Notes: generated by a model not told the origin, from the letters alone. A stretch of DNA of 64,000 bases from Bradyrhizobium sp. CCBAU 051011 (GCF_009930815.1 NZ_CP022222.1:4010501-4074500), one strand, 5' to 3'. Positions 24,060 to 34,322 are shown, counted from the stretch's first letter. Numbers and translations are program-made.

Positions 24060-26444
24060 TCAAAACTTGAGGTTGGCAAACGCCCGCACGCCGATGCCCG
24101 GCAGGAGAACCTGGTCCTTGTTGAAGGACGTCGAATTGCGGATGTTCTCGTTCAGCAGGTTGTTGCCAACGAGGCCGACCATCATCTCGCGTGCGCCGAA
24201 CCAGGAAGGATCGAGCTTCGTCTTGTAGCTGACCTCCGCCTTCAACAGGTTGTAGCCTGCGGTTGGCGTCTCGCCGATCGGGGCGATGTCGTTCTGGGCG
24301 AAGGCGTGCAGCAGGTTGATCCGTGTCAGCCAGTTGGCATCGCGCCAGAACAGCCCGCCGCCGACTCGCACCGGCGGAATTCGCGGAACATTGGTGCCAT
24401 CGTCAAAGGTCGCGCGCACGACATCGAACTGGTTCTCGACGCCCCAGATGCCGCCATAGAGCGGCCCGACATCCAACTGGCTTTGGAATTCGCCGCCACG
24501 GAAGGTGGCGTCACGCTGCGAATAGACCGCCTGGTTCAGCTCAAGGGGAAAAGCCGGATCGGCGGGGCCGACACAGGCGACATCTTCGCAGGTGTTGCCC
24601 GTGAGGCGACGGTAAATGAAGCCATTGAACTTGGTGTAGTACGCAGTTGCTTCGAATCGGAAGGGGCCGGTGGCGCGTCGTAGTCCGATCTCGATCGATT
24701 TGGCGGTTTCGATGCCGAGATTGGGATTGCCGATATCGAAGGTGATAGTTGCTTCGTGCGGTCCGCGCGAAAACAATTCCGCCGGCTTGGGCGCGCGTTC
24801 GACGTATTGAGCGGTGATGCTGGCGACCAGTTGACCTGGAAGATCCTGGATCAAGCCGATGCTCGCGCTCTTCGGCGTGAAGCTTGGATTGCGCGCCGTA
24901 GGCGGGCCTATATCGCCGGGATTGGCATTGAGGTCGAACAGCTCCGGAATGAATGCCGGCGTCGTTCCGCTGAGACTGACATGCTCAATACGGCCCGCGA
25001 TCTGCGCCTTGGTTGAATCAGTGAACTTCAACTCGTTGAAGACGTAGCCGGCGACCCTGTTATTCTTGTTAGGATCAAACAACCCGTTAAGCGGGCTGCC
25101 CGGATCGTCCGGACTCGGCGCGGTAAGTTCCTGATGCCCGGCCTGAAGGCCGAATGCCGTCGTAACAGCGGCAAAGCGCGCGTTGAACGGCGTCATCTGG
25201 ACCTCGACGCGCCCTTCCTGCTCCTTGTTGGTAAAGGTCTGCCGCACGCCAAGGGACGAGAAGTCGGCGGGATCGGCGAGCGCGATCTCGTTGTGCTTGT
25301 AATCGGTGGCGCCCGCCCAGAACCTGATGGCGTCGATCGCCGCCGCATCCGGCCGGTATTCGCCCTTGGCCGTGAATTTGGTTTGGCGCGCGTCGATCCG
25401 GGACTGGTGATCGGAGGGCTCAATTCCGGGAATGCGGTACAGCGTGTCGTTCTGCGTGATCGCCGCGCCGATAAAGCCGCCATGGAAGATGTAGGAGCCG
25501 CCAATCGATGCACCAGCCGCCTGCATCGCCGAATTGGGCTGCCGGCCGTTGACCGGGCGTGTCTGGTCGAACAAATACGGATAGCTCGGAATGCTGTAAT
25601 CGCTGGCCTTGCGGCCATAGGCGTCGGCATGAACAGCGAAATTGCCACCGCCGGCATCGATCAGGATGCCGCCATCGACACCGCGGTCGACGGAATTGAC
25701 GGCCGTTCGGGTTTCTACCGTGACGCAGGAAGGTGATCCCACATTTGCGAGCGGCGCTTTCGCCGGCAGTCCGTAGCTCTGGAACGGTGTGGCCGCGCAT
25801 GAAGGCAGGGCGTCCGGGATGCGATTGTTGGTTGCGCTGACGACGCCGCCGATCGATGTCGATCCGTAGCGCAGCGCCGCCGGACCACGGATGACTTCAA
25901 CCTGGTTTGTCGCCAGTGGATCGACCGGCACGAAATGGTCTTCGCCGAGATCGGACGCACCGCCAGCGTTGGTGCCGTTCTCGAGGATGCCGACGCGATT
26001 GACGTCGAGGCCCCGGATGATCGGCCGGCTCGCGGCACCGGGCGCGAAGGTGGAGCCGGTAATGCCGGGCTTCGAGAACAGGAGATCGCCAAGCTGGGCG
26101 GTGCCTTGCCGGCGGATCTCCTCGTTGGGCACCACGGTAACCGTTGCGAACTGGTCGGTCACGACGGGCAGCACGCCCTGTTGGGGCGCGGCTGCAACCG
26201 GTGCGGTCTGCGGCTCTGCCGCGGGTTGCCGGTTTTGGCCTGGCGCCGCACGGACGACGCGTGCCGGCGCCGGTGACGGCGCGGGCTTTCGCCGCACAAT
26301 CGGGCTTGGCGCCGTCACGGTGATTTCAGGCAGTTGCGTCGAGGCGGCTGACGTGCCCTGGGCCATCGCCCCATCGGCCATCGCGCACAGCAATAGCCAA
26401 CTTGCTCCACCGTAATGGAACGCTCGTTTCTTCTTGAATGTCAT
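24060..26444 (-). CDS. TonB-dependent outer-membrane receptor, probable zinc uptake (ZnuD-like)
   Basis: The 794-residue protein has a signal peptide (to about residue 28, AMAQ), a Pro/Ala-rich segment (40-85), a plug domain (about 90-220, with RPIIRGLDVNRVGILENG and NQVEVIRGPAALRYGSTSIGGVV), and a 22-strand barrel ending in aromatic-rich GVRAFANLKF. Short Cys loops (CEDVAC) are in the barrel. Its role in zinc uptake is inferred from the neighbouring DUF2946 protein, the COG0523 GTPase and the Zur-box-like palindromes. Heme or cobalamin receptors would have other marks, which I do not see. It lies 110 bases downstream of the DUF2946 gene. Confidence 0.85.
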   Translation of the reverse strand: MTFKKKRAFHYGGASWLLLCAMADGAMAQGTSAASTQLPEITVTAPSPIVRRKPAPSPAPARVVRAAPGQNRQPAAEPQTAPVAAAPQQGVLPVVTDQFATVTVVPNEEIRRQGTAQLGDLLFSKPGITGSTFAPGAASRPIIRGLDVNRVGILENGTNAGGASDLGEDHFVPVDPLATNQVEVIRGPAALRYGSTSIGGVVSATNNRIPDALPSCAATPFQSYGLPAKAPLANVGSPSCVTVETRTAVNSVDRGVDGGILIDAGGGNFAVHADAYGRKASDYSIPSYPYLFDQTRPVNGRQPNSAMQAAGASIGGSYIFHGGFIGAAITQNDTLYRIPGIEPSDHQSRIDARQTKFTAKGEYRPDAAAIDAIRFWAGATDYKHNEIALADPADFSSLGVRQTFTNKEQEGRVEVQMTPFNARFAAVTTAFGLQAGHQELTAPSPDDPGSPLNGLFDPNKNNRVAGYVFNELKFTDSTKAQIAGRIEHVSLSGTTPAFIPELFDLNANPGDIGPPTARNPSFTPKSASIGLIQDLPGQLVASITAQYVERAPKPAELFSRGPHEATITFDIGNPNLGIETAKSIEIGLRRATGPFRFEATAYYTKFNGFIYRRLTGNTCEDVACVGPADPAFPLELNQAVYSQRDATFRGGEFQSQLDVGPLYGGIWGVENQFDVVRATFDDGTNVPRIPPVRVGGGLFWRDANWLTRINLLHAFAQNDIAPIGETPTAGYNLLKAEVSYKTKLDPSWFGAREMMVGLVGNNLLNENIRNSTSFNKDQVLLPGIGVRAFANLKF

Positions 26445-26554
26445 TGTCCCGATCCTGATCCCGTCGATGTGCGACGGATCGATTCCGATTTTCCCTCGGC
26501 GGATCGGCCGCGCGGCGCGGCGATCCCCTCGGGAAGTGCATCAATCAATCGAGT

Positions 26555-26977
26555 TCAGGAGACGGGAGGCGCGCGGGACTGGAACGCGGGATGAAGCGAG
26601 CCGAGATGCGCGAACTCGGCGCCGGTGGTCAGGTGCAGTAGTTCGACCGCTTCCGGCAGTTTCAGCAGCGGCGGCGCGGCGAACAGGAAATTATTGGCCA
26701 GCGAGAGGACGGCACAAACCGCGCAGACATTGGCCGTATGCTGGTCGTCGTCATGGCCGGCAGGCTGTTGCGGCTGCGTGGGCTCGGAATGCGCAACTTG
26801 TGCGGCGAGAGTTGCGGCGATCGCAAGATCGGCGTCGGCGACCCCGCTCTGAACGCCCGGCGCCGTCTGCGCGGCGGCAGTCCCGTGAAAATGCCCAAAC
26901 GACAGCGCAAACTGGATCGCGAGCGCCAACAGCACCAACCGCGAGCCGTGCTTGAGGTGTTTCCGGAACCAGTTCAC
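26555..26977 (-). CDS. DUF2946 family protein, His/Cys-containing
   Basis: The 140-residue product (GTG start at 26977) opens with a membrane or signal helix (LVLLALAIQFALSFGHFHG), then a loop HSEPTQPQQPAGHDDDQHTANVCAVCAVL, the CxxC-and-His signature of DUF2946, and a second hydrophobic segment. DUF2946 genes commonly neighbour TonB receptors or metal transport genes. The His/Asp/Cys cluster could bind Zn2+ in the periplasm. Its promoter overlaps the palindrome at 27022-27046, and the receptor gene follows, so the two form one operon. Confidence 0.8.
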   Translation of the reverse strand: MNWFRKHLKHGSRLVLLALAIQFALSFGHFHGTAAAQTAPGVQSGVADADLAIAATLAAQVAHSEPTQPQQPAGHDDDQHTANVCAVCAVLSLANNFLFAAPPLLKLPEAVELLHLTTGAEFAHLGSLHPAFQSRAPPVS

Positions 26978-27021
26978 GACGCCTTACGCCTTGTCCCTCG
27001 GTAGCCTAAAGCATCGTGGCA

Positions 27022-27046
27022 GCCGATGTTACATTATAACATCGGC
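27022..27046 (-). promoter_or_regulatory. Putative Zur box on the DUF2946-receptor promoter
   Basis: GCCGATGTTA-N5-TAACATCGGC is a perfect interrupted palindrome whose core TGTTAnnnnnTAACA resembles the Zur box of alphaproteobacteria. On the minus strand TTGACA (27065-27060) and TGTTAT (27041-27036) are 18 bases apart, so the box covers the -10 region. The gene start is 45 bases away. Confidence 0.68.
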
Positions 27047-27165
27047 AAAGGCGGTGGAGTGTCAATCGTCATTCCCGCTTGTCCGTCTGATAGCCCGACA
27101 ATTCAGACGGGTGTGGGATTCGCGCAACATCTGCATTCCCGCCTCGCGAGTGGTGTGGACATCGG

Positions 27166-27209
27166 TTGACAACTGTCTCGAAGAGATATGTTATGTTATA
27201 ACATAACAT
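27166..27209 (+). promoter_or_regulatory. Promoter and putative Zur box of the COG0523 GTPase gene
   Basis: TTGACA at 27166-27171 and TGTTAT at 27189-27194 are 17 bases apart. A perfect 22-base palindrome at 27188-27209 (half site ATGTTATGTTA) lies over the -10 element. It is the most AT-rich tract of this region. Binding by Zur is inferred from sequence resemblance and from the genes it controls. Confidence 0.7.
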
Positions 27210-27275
27210 GATTGGCCCCGATGCGTCGTCTCTCCCGGTTAGGGCCCCGCAAGGTGAAGAGGCTTTTTGATCTCC

Positions 27276-28481
27276 ATGCGCAAACTCCCCGTCACCGTCT
27301 TGTCCGGCTTCCTCGGGGCTGGAAAGACAACTTTGCTCAATCACGTGCTCAACAATCGCCAAGGCCTGAAGGTGGCGGTGATTGTGAACGACATGAGCGA
27401 GGTCAACATCGATGCCGACCTGGTGCGAGATGGCGGTGCGAACCTCTCTAGGACGGACGAAAAGCTGGTCGAGATGACCAACGGCTGCATCTGCTGCACG
27501 TTGCGCGATGATCTGCTCAAGGAAGTTCGCGCATTGGCCGAAAGTGAGCGGTTCGATTACCTGCTGATCGAGTCGACCGGCATTTCCGAGCCGCTGCCGG
27601 TGGCTGCGACCTTCGACTTCCGCTCGGAAGAGGGTGAAAGCCTGTCCGACGTGTCCAGGCTCGATACGATGGTCACGGTCGTTGATGCCGTCAACCTGCT
27701 GAAAAACTATTCGTCTACCGTTTTCCTGAAGGATCGCGGCGAGTGGCTCGAAGGCGACAGACGCACACTGGTGGATCTGCTGGTCGAGCAGATCGAATTT
27801 GCCAATGTGATCGTGCTCAACAAGGTCGATTCTGCTTCGCAGGGAGAACGCGACGCCGCCCGAATGATTATCCGGTCTCTGAATCCCGAGGCCGATATCA
27901 TCGAGACCAACTTCTCCAATGCGCCGCTGGAGCGCATTCTCAATACCGGTCGCTTCGACTTCGAACGCGCGCAGCAACACCCACTGTGGTTCAAGGAGCT
28001 TTATGGTTTTGCAGACCATAAGTCCGAATCCGAAGAATATGGCGTCAAGAATTTCGTCTATCGCGCGCGCCGGCCGTTCGATCCCGCGAAATTTCATCAA
28101 TTCCTGAATGAAAGCTGGCCGGGCGTCATCCGCGCCAAGGGACATTTCTGGATCGCAACTCGTCCGCAATGGCTCGGCGAACTGAGTCAGGCCGGCGCGA
28201 TCGTCCGAACCGAAGGGCTGGGATTTTGGTGGGCGAATGTGCCGGCAGATCGCTGGCCGGACGATCCGTTCTGGCGACAATCGCTCAAGAAGAACTGGAG
28301 CGAGATGTACGGCGATCGCCGGCAGGAGATCGTTTTCATCGGCACGAATATGGATCAGGACGCGATAACGGCACGGCTTGATGCGTGCCTTGTTTCGGGA
28401 AAACCGGGAATGCGAATCGCGGAATGGTCCAGGCTCGTCGATCCATTCGCGAAATGGCGACGCGCGGACGAGGCTGCATAG
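27276..28481 (+). CDS. COG0523/ZigA-type GTP-binding zinc metallochaperone
   Basis: The 401-residue GTPase has the Walker A loop GFLGAGKTT at 11-19, the metal motif CICC (Cys71, Cys73, Cys74), ESTGISEP as switch region, NKVD for guanine recognition, and a C-terminal CobW domain. COG0523 proteins of this subgroup deliver Zn2+ to client enzymes during zinc starvation. The CobW (cobalamin) reading is disfavoured because no cobalamin gene is near and the promoter is overlapped by a Zur-like palindrome. I chose the ATG at 27276, with GAAGAGG upstream, over an in-frame TTG at 27267. Confidence 0.88.
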   Translation: MRKLPVTVLSGFLGAGKTTLLNHVLNNRQGLKVAVIVNDMSEVNIDADLVRDGGANLSRTDEKLVEMTNGCICCTLRDDLLKEVRALAESERFDYLLIESTGISEPLPVAATFDFRSEEGESLSDVSRLDTMVTVVDAVNLLKNYSSTVFLKDRGEWLEGDRRTLVDLLVEQIEFANVIVLNKVDSASQGERDAARMIIRSLNPEADIIETNFSNAPLERILNTGRFDFERAQQHPLWFKELYGFADHKSESEEYGVKNFVYRARRPFDPAKFHQFLNESWPGVIRAKGHFWIATRPQWLGELSQAGAIVRTEGLGFWWANVPADRWPDDPFWRQSLKKNWSEMYGDRRQEIVFIGTNMDQDAITARLDACLVSGKPGMRIAEWSRLVDPFAKWRRADEAA

Positions 28482-28501
28482 AGCGATCTGCGGCGCCGCG
28501 C

Positions 28502-30565
28502 CTACCGCCCCTCGCGCACCCAGGTCGCCGCGAACGCACCGAGCAGCAGCAACAGCCCGACCAGGCCCGCGAACATCGGCAGCACACCGACGCCCTTCAC
28601 GACGCTGGCGTCGCGCATCTTCACGCCCATCCAGCCGTCGCCGTGGAAGATGCCGGAAGCCCGGACCGGTACGACGCGGGGGAGATCGACGCTCCCGCCA
28701 TCGGACACGCGGCGCGCGTCGCCGCCGGTGGCCTGCGTCAGCGGTTTGAGCATTTCCGTGGTGGAGGTGACTTCCGAAAATTCCTTCGGGTTGGTGGGCC
28801 CGACATTGATCAGCGCTTTCAGCGCGCCGTCGGTGGCCTGCCACAGGCCAAGCTCGTTGGCCGGAAGGGTGGAGCGCCAGGTGCCGGGCTCGCTGGCCGT
28901 CAGCGTGAGTTCCTTCGTGGCCCCGCTCGGCGAGGTCACCGTCACCGGCGGCACATTGTCGGCCATGGTCTGGCGCAGCACCACGAGGTCCTTGCCCTGG
29001 ATCTGCAGGCGCAGCGCTTCCTCGTCCAGATCAGGCTGCTTCATCAGCCAGTGCGAGGTCCGCCGCAACAGATCGAGATGTGGTCCGCCACCTTCATAGC
29101 CGCGCGCCCACAGCCAGATGTGGTCCGTCAGCAGCAGCGCAACGCGGCCTTCGCCGAAGCGCGACAGCAGCAGCAGCGGCTTGCCGTCGGCGCCGGTCAT
29201 GACAGGCGAGCCGATCGCGTTGCGCGTTTCCACCGTGCGGAAGAAGCGGCTCCAACGCGGCGGCTCGCTGGCGGAGCCTTCGAGGCCGCGCGTCACTGGA
29301 TGGCGCTTACCGGCATCGCTCAGATGCGCGTAGAACGGCTTCTCGCTGACGCCGACGGGCTCGGCCGGCAGTACCGTGTCGAGCGGCGTGCGCCAGATGC
29401 TGGTCGTGGAAGCATAATCCGGCCCGGCCGACACCAGTACCGCGCCGCCGGCGCGGACATAGCGCGCGATGTTGTCGAAATAGGCGATCGGCAGCACGCC
29501 CTGGCGGGCGTAACGGTCGAAGATGATCAGATGGAAGTCGTTGATCCTCTGCTGGAACAATTCCCGCGTCGGAAACGCGATCAGCGACAATTCGTTGATC
29601 GGCGTGCCGTCCTGCTTCTCCGGGGGGCGCAAAATCGTAAAGTGCACGAGGTCGATGCTGGCGTCGGACTTCAGCAGATTGCGCCAGGTCCGTTCGCCGG
29701 AATGCGGCTCGCCGGAAACCAGCAGCACGCGCAGCTTGTCGCGCACGCCTTCGATCGCAACCACGGCGCGATTGTTCACCAGCGTCAGCTCGTTATCGAG
29801 CGGCGAAGCCTCGATCTCGACGATGTTCGCCCCGGCATGCTTGATGTCGACTTCGACATTGGCCGTCTGGCCGCTCGAGAGCGTGCGCTCATTGATGACC
29901 TCGCCGTCGCGGCGCACGGTGATCCTGGCGCGCTCGGCGGTGACGCCCTGGTCGTCGAGCCGGTAGGTGATGGTCTGCGGCTTGCCGACGATGCCGAAGC
30001 GGGGCGCGGCCGAAATCGCAACGCGACGATCGCGCTCGTCTTTGCGTCCGGTGATCAGCGCATGCACCGGCGCCTGGAAACCAATGCCGGCAGCGTTGGC
30101 CGGAATGTCGTGCACCCGGCCATCCGTGATCAGGAACGCCCCGGCGACGCGGTCGACGGGAACGTCCGACAGCGCCGAGGACAGTGCGCCGAACAGTTTG
30201 GTGCCGTCGGTTTCGCCATCGGCCTGTCCGGCCTCGACGACGCGCACTTCCAGCCCCTTGATCTTCTTCAGCGTATCGACCAGCGCCTCCTGCGCCTTGG
30301 CCGTCTCCTGGTTGCGCGTGCCGAAATTCTGGCTCGGGCTCTTGTCGATCACGACGGCGGCGACCGAGGATAACGGCTCGCGGTCCTCGCGGGTGAAAGA
30401 GGGATTGGCGAGCGCCAGCAGGATCAGCGCCAGCGCGGCGACGCGCACCGCAGCGCCGCGCGAACGTCCGAGCAGCAACAGCACCGCGATCGCGACGATC
30501 GCAGCCAGCGCGACCCAGAGCACGATGGTCGGAACGAGAGGAGTGAACGCGATACCGTACTGCAT
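28502..30565 (-). CDS. Membrane protein with vWA-like and glutamine-amidotransferase-like regions
   Basis: The 687-residue protein has two N-terminal membrane helices (about 10-55), then AAVVIDKSPSQNF with a DxSxS metal-site motif (Asp74, Ser76, Ser78), an Ig-like part, and a class I amidotransferase-like region (LIIFDRYARQG; AGGAVLVSAGPDYAS). A last membrane helix ends the chain (MFAGLVGLLLLLGAFAAT). The bulk is predicted periplasmic. It is the final gene of the MoxR operon, starting 3 bases after the stop codon of the BatA-DUF4159 gene. Function is unknown. Confidence 0.78.
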   Translation of the reverse strand: MQYGIAFTPLVPTIVLWVALAAIVAIAVLLLLGRSRGAAVRVAALALILLALANPSFTREDREPLSSVAAVVIDKSPSQNFGTRNQETAKAQEALVDTLKKIKGLEVRVVEAGQADGETDGTKLFGALSSALSDVPVDRVAGAFLITDGRVHDIPANAAGIGFQAPVHALITGRKDERDRRVAISAAPRFGIVGKPQTITYRLDDQGVTAERARITVRRDGEVINERTLSSGQTANVEVDIKHAGANIVEIEASPLDNELTLVNNRAVVAIEGVRDKLRVLLVSGEPHSGERTWRNLLKSDASIDLVHFTILRPPEKQDGTPINELSLIAFPTRELFQQRINDFHLIIFDRYARQGVLPIAYFDNIARYVRAGGAVLVSAGPDYASTTSIWRTPLDTVLPAEPVGVSEKPFYAHLSDAGKRHPVTRGLEGSASEPPRWSRFFRTVETRNAIGSPVMTGADGKPLLLLSRFGEGRVALLLTDHIWLWARGYEGGGPHLDLLRRTSHWLMKQPDLDEEALRLQIQGKDLVVLRQTMADNVPPVTVTSPSGATKELTLTASEPGTWRSTLPANELGLWQATDGALKALINVGPTNPKEFSEVTSTTEMLKPLTQATGGDARRVSDGGSVDLPRVVPVRASGIFHGDGWMGVKMRDASVVKGVGVLPMFAGLVGLLLLLGAFAATWVREGR

Positions 30566-30568
30566 GCT

Positions 30569-33382
30569 CTATTGCCCCAGCCGTTCGATCAGGGCGGGTG
30601 CATGGACCTGATCGGCCTTGTAGTTGCCGGTCAGCGTGTACATCACGATGTTGACGCCGGAGCGGAATGCGAATTCGCGCTGCCGCGGCTCGTTCGGCGT
30701 CAGCGGCAGCATGGCCTGCCCGTCGGGGCGATGTGCCCAGGCGCCGGCGAGATCGTTCGAGGTGATGATGATGGGCGACACGCCATCGCCGCCGCGCGCC
30801 GGGCGCGAGGCCGCGTCGTCGTCATCCTCGCGCGGCAGGGTCTCGACCCAGGTCTGGCCCGACGTGAAGCGGCCGGGAAAGTCGCGCAGCAGGTAAAACG
30901 TCTTGGTCAGCACGTGCTCGCGCGGCACCGGCTCGAGCTCAGGCACGTCGAGGGAGGAGAGAATTTCGCGCAAGGTGCGCATGCCCGGTGTCTGCGATGC
31001 GCCGTTTTCGCCGGGTGGCGCCTCGACGGCATCGCGGGTGTCGAACAGCACCGTGCCGCCCTGTTTCATGTAGGCGTCGATGCGGTTGATGGCGTCCTGC
31101 GGCGGCTTCGGCGCGCCCGGCACCACCGGCCAGTAGATCAGCGGAAAGAACGCAAGTTCATCGCGCGCGGGATCGACGCCGACGGGATCGCCGGCCTCCA
31201 GCGCCGTGCGCTGCGCCAGGAACAGCGTCAGCCCGGCCATGCCGGCCTTGACGATGGAATCGACGTCAGCATTTCCGGTGACGACATAGGCAAGGCGCGT
31301 CTGCGACACCGACTTGATGGCGAAGTCATCGTTACCCTGGGCGCGCGTCGGCGACGGCGCGATCGGGGCTGCGGCCAGGATCGCAGCCAGCAGAACCGTG
31401 GCAGCCGCCGTGCGCCGTCGCCACAGCGCGGCAAGGCCTGCGCCGAGCATCGCGACCACGACCGCGTCGATCAGGAACAGCACCAGCGACGACGACAACA
31501 GAATGCCGCGCAGATCGCGCGGTTCGGCGTTGGTGTAGCTGGCGCGCTGCGCGCGCAAGGAAGCTGTATCGAGCGGCGCGATGCGATCGGCCGCGGCCAG
31601 CGTGTTGACCGCGATCGGGCCGTCGGCCGGACCGTAGAAGCCCGGCGGATGCTCGGCCGTGGCGCGGTCGCGATAATCCGCCGGCATCGGTTTCGCCGTC
31701 GAGGGCGGCGGCCCGAAGGCGCCGAAACCGTCGAGGGTGCGCAGCGGCGCCACCGTCTCGACATTGGTCGCCTCGCTCGCAACGCCCGCACCGGGCTTCG
31801 ATGTATAGCCGGACATGTCGACCAGCCGCCGCAGCATCTCGACGAAGCTGCCGGACATCGGCAGGTCCGACCAGCGCGAGTCGGCGCCAACATGGAACAG
31901 GCTGACAATGCCCCTGCCGCGATGCTCGCCGGTTACCAGCGGCGTGCCGTCTTCCAGCGACGCCCAGGTCTTGGTAGCGAGCACCGCATCCGGCTCGGCC
32001 AGAACCTGCCGGTTCACGGTGATGTCCTTGGGGACAGCGAGGCCTGAGAACGGACCGTCGGCGGCGAAGGACGCCAGATGCTGCGGCTTCTCCCAGGTGA
32101 GGCTGCCGCCAAGGATGCGGCCGCCGCGACGCAGTTTCACCGGCACCAGATCGTCATCGGCCTGCGCCAGGCGGGGACCTGCGAAACGCACCAGCACGCC
32201 GCCCTGATCGATCCATGCATTCAGCCGTTCCCGGATTTCCGGCGACAGCGTGCCGACATCGGCGAGCACGATCATCGGCAGCCGCTGATCGAGGAACTGC
32301 GCGATCACCTGCTGCGCCGCGCCGCGGTCGCCGAGCCGCACGTCGGCAAACGGCGATAGCGCGCGCGTCAGATAGAAGGTCGATGCCAATAGCGGCTGGG
32401 CGGTATCGCTGGTCGCGCCGGTGACGACACCGACAGCGCGCCGCCGCCATCTCTTGTCGAGCAGTTGCACGGCGCCGGCCGATCGCTCGCCGGATATTTC
32501 CAGCCGCGAAATGTCGTTGCGCAGTTCGACCGGCAGGTCGAACGCGGCTTCGCTCTCGCGATCCTGCATGCCGAAAGCGTAGCGCGCCTCGCCGATCGGC
32601 GAGCCCTTGGCATCGATTGCGCGAACCACGCCGGCTGCGACGCCGCCGGTGGTGCGCAGCACCTTGACCGTCATCTTCGCCGCGGCGTTTTCGGCGGCGA
32701 CCAATGCCTGCGTCGGCGCCGCGCCGCCTTCGAACACCGTCAGCTTGCGGTCCCCAAGGGTCTTGGCGAGATTTTCGACGAATTCGGCGCCGCGTCCGGT
32801 GTCGACGCCGTCGGACAGCCACGCGATCTCGGCATCGCCGGTCGCCTTCAGGAAGCGGTCGAGCGCGCCGAGCGTGTCGACGCGGTCGACCGAATAGGGT
32901 TTTGGCGAAATCTGACGCAGTGCGACGCGCGCGGTGCCGGCTGGCATCAGCGTGATGTCGCGCGCCGGCTCGGAGAGCGGAACCAGCGCAACGCCGCGAC
33001 GATCGTTGTCGGCGTTGGCGATCAGCTCGTCAGCGGCCTTGACCCGCGTGTCCCAGCTTGCCGCCGCGCTCCAGCCGTCGTCGAGCAGGATCACCAATGG
33101 CGCGTTGCTGCCGCCGACGCCGGTCTGCGGATTCCAGATCGGGCCTGCGGCAGCTAGAATGACCAGCGCGGCGGCGGCGAGGCGCAGCAAGGTCAGCCAC
33201 CAAGGCGTCCGCGACGGGGTTTCTTCCTTCGGCTTGATGTCGAACAACAGCCGCGTCGGCGGAAATTCGATCCGCCGCGGCCGCGGCGGCATCACGCGCA
33301 ACAGCCACCACAATACCGGCAGGCTCAACAGGCCCAGCAGCAGCAGCGGTTGCGCAAAGGTTAAGGGAAGCCCTGCGATCAT
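30569..33382 (-). CDS. BatA-like membrane protein with C-terminal DUF4159
   Basis: The 937-residue product begins like the aerotolerance regulator BatA (two helices around 8-25 and 63-81 with PRRIEFPPTRLLFDI between), continues with a vWA-like domain (LVILLDDGWSAA), a helix near residue 650-700, and a C-terminal DUF4159 domain (FFPLIYWPVVPGAPKPPQDA; TSGQTWVETLPRE). DUF4159 is related to the amidotransferase/ThuA-like fold. It overlaps the DUF58 gene by 4 bases, so translation is probably coupled. The role is thought to lie in envelope maintenance or MoxR-dependent assembly, without proof. Confidence 0.86.
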   Translation of the reverse strand: MIAGLPLTFAQPLLLLGLLSLPVLWWLLRVMPPRPRRIEFPPTRLLFDIKPKEETPSRTPWWLTLLRLAAAALVILAAAGPIWNPQTGVGGSNAPLVILLDDGWSAAASWDTRVKAADELIANADNDRRGVALVPLSEPARDITLMPAGTARVALRQISPKPYSVDRVDTLGALDRFLKATGDAEIAWLSDGVDTGRGAEFVENLAKTLGDRKLTVFEGGAAPTQALVAAENAAAKMTVKVLRTTGGVAAGVVRAIDAKGSPIGEARYAFGMQDRESEAAFDLPVELRNDISRLEISGERSAGAVQLLDKRWRRRAVGVVTGATSDTAQPLLASTFYLTRALSPFADVRLGDRGAAQQVIAQFLDQRLPMIVLADVGTLSPEIRERLNAWIDQGGVLVRFAGPRLAQADDDLVPVKLRRGGRILGGSLTWEKPQHLASFAADGPFSGLAVPKDITVNRQVLAEPDAVLATKTWASLEDGTPLVTGEHRGRGIVSLFHVGADSRWSDLPMSGSFVEMLRRLVDMSGYTSKPGAGVASEATNVETVAPLRTLDGFGAFGPPPSTAKPMPADYRDRATAEHPPGFYGPADGPIAVNTLAAADRIAPLDTASLRAQRASYTNAEPRDLRGILLSSSLVLFLIDAVVVAMLGAGLAALWRRRTAAATVLLAAILAAAPIAPSPTRAQGNDDFAIKSVSQTRLAYVVTGNADVDSIVKAGMAGLTLFLAQRTALEAGDPVGVDPARDELAFFPLIYWPVVPGAPKPPQDAINRIDAYMKQGGTVLFDTRDAVEAPPGENGASQTPGMRTLREILSSLDVPELEPVPREHVLTKTFYLLRDFPGRFTSGQTWVETLPREDDDDAASRPARGGDGVSPIIITSNDLAGAWAHRPDGQAMLPLTPNEPRQREFAFRSGVNIVMYTLTGNYKADQVHAPALIERLGQ

Positions 33383-34322
33383 GCGCTACGCCCCGCCTTG
33401 ACGGTTGAGCCGCGCGCGCTGCCCTTGGCTACCATCATGCCCGAATGCAGGAACAGCAGGAGTTCGGCGGCGGAACGGCTGGTGGTGTGGGTCGAGAACA
33501 GCCAGTCGAGCTTGTTGGTCTCGCTTCGGATCTCGTCGCGATGCAGGGCGACGCGCGCAACATAGTCGCTGGCCCAGCTCTCGGCGCGGCCGGCGGTGAT
33601 GACGCCAAAACCTTCCGGCTCGACGAATTCGACCCGGCCGGCGTAGGGAAAGGTTTCCTCTGCGGGATCGACGACCTGGATCAGCGTGCCATGCGCGCCG
33701 GAAGCCGAAAGCCCTGCGAGCATCGTCCTGATTTCGCTCATCGGCGACCAGAAGTCGGACAGCACGACAATTTCGGCCAGCGCCGACGGGACAAAGGACG
33801 GCGGCAGGCTGGCGCGCGCCGTATCGTCGTGCAGCATCGCCTGCGCCATCTTGTCGATCACGTTGCGGCTCGCGGTCGGGTTCATCAGGCCGGGAATGCC
33901 GACGCGCTCGCCGCCCGAGACCAAGAGTTCGGCGAGCGCAAATGTCACGATCAGGCCGCGCTCCAGCTTGGAGTCGCGTGCGCCCTTGGAAGCGAACGCC
34001 ATCGACGGCGAACGGTCGGGCCACACCCACACCGTATGCGCTGCCTCCCATTCCTGCTCGCGGACATAGAGATGATCGTCGCGCGCCGAGCGGCGCCAGT
34101 CGACGTTCTGCGACGGCTCGCCGGAGACGAAGCGGCGATACTGCCAGAAGCTTTCGCCGGCGCCGGCGCGACGCCGGCCATGAAGGCCATGGATGACGTT
34201 GGCGGCGATGCGGCGGGCTTCGAGCACGAGACGGGGGAGCGAAGCGGCGAGCGTTCGGCTTTCGCCATCGGCACGTCGGATTGCTAGAAGCTCCCTGGTC
34301 TCGTGACTGGTCTCTGCGGCCA

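Noticed and set aside
27276..28481. COG0523 GTPase as cobalamin biosynthesis protein CobW
   Set aside because: No cobalamin gene or B12 riboswitch is near, and the promoter carries a zinc-type palindrome.
28385..30373. 662-residue plus-strand frame antisense to the last gene of the MoxR operon
   Set aside because: It is a shadow frame of the GC-rich minus-strand gene: Arg/His/Gln/Gly-rich, with no domain and no ribosome-binding site.
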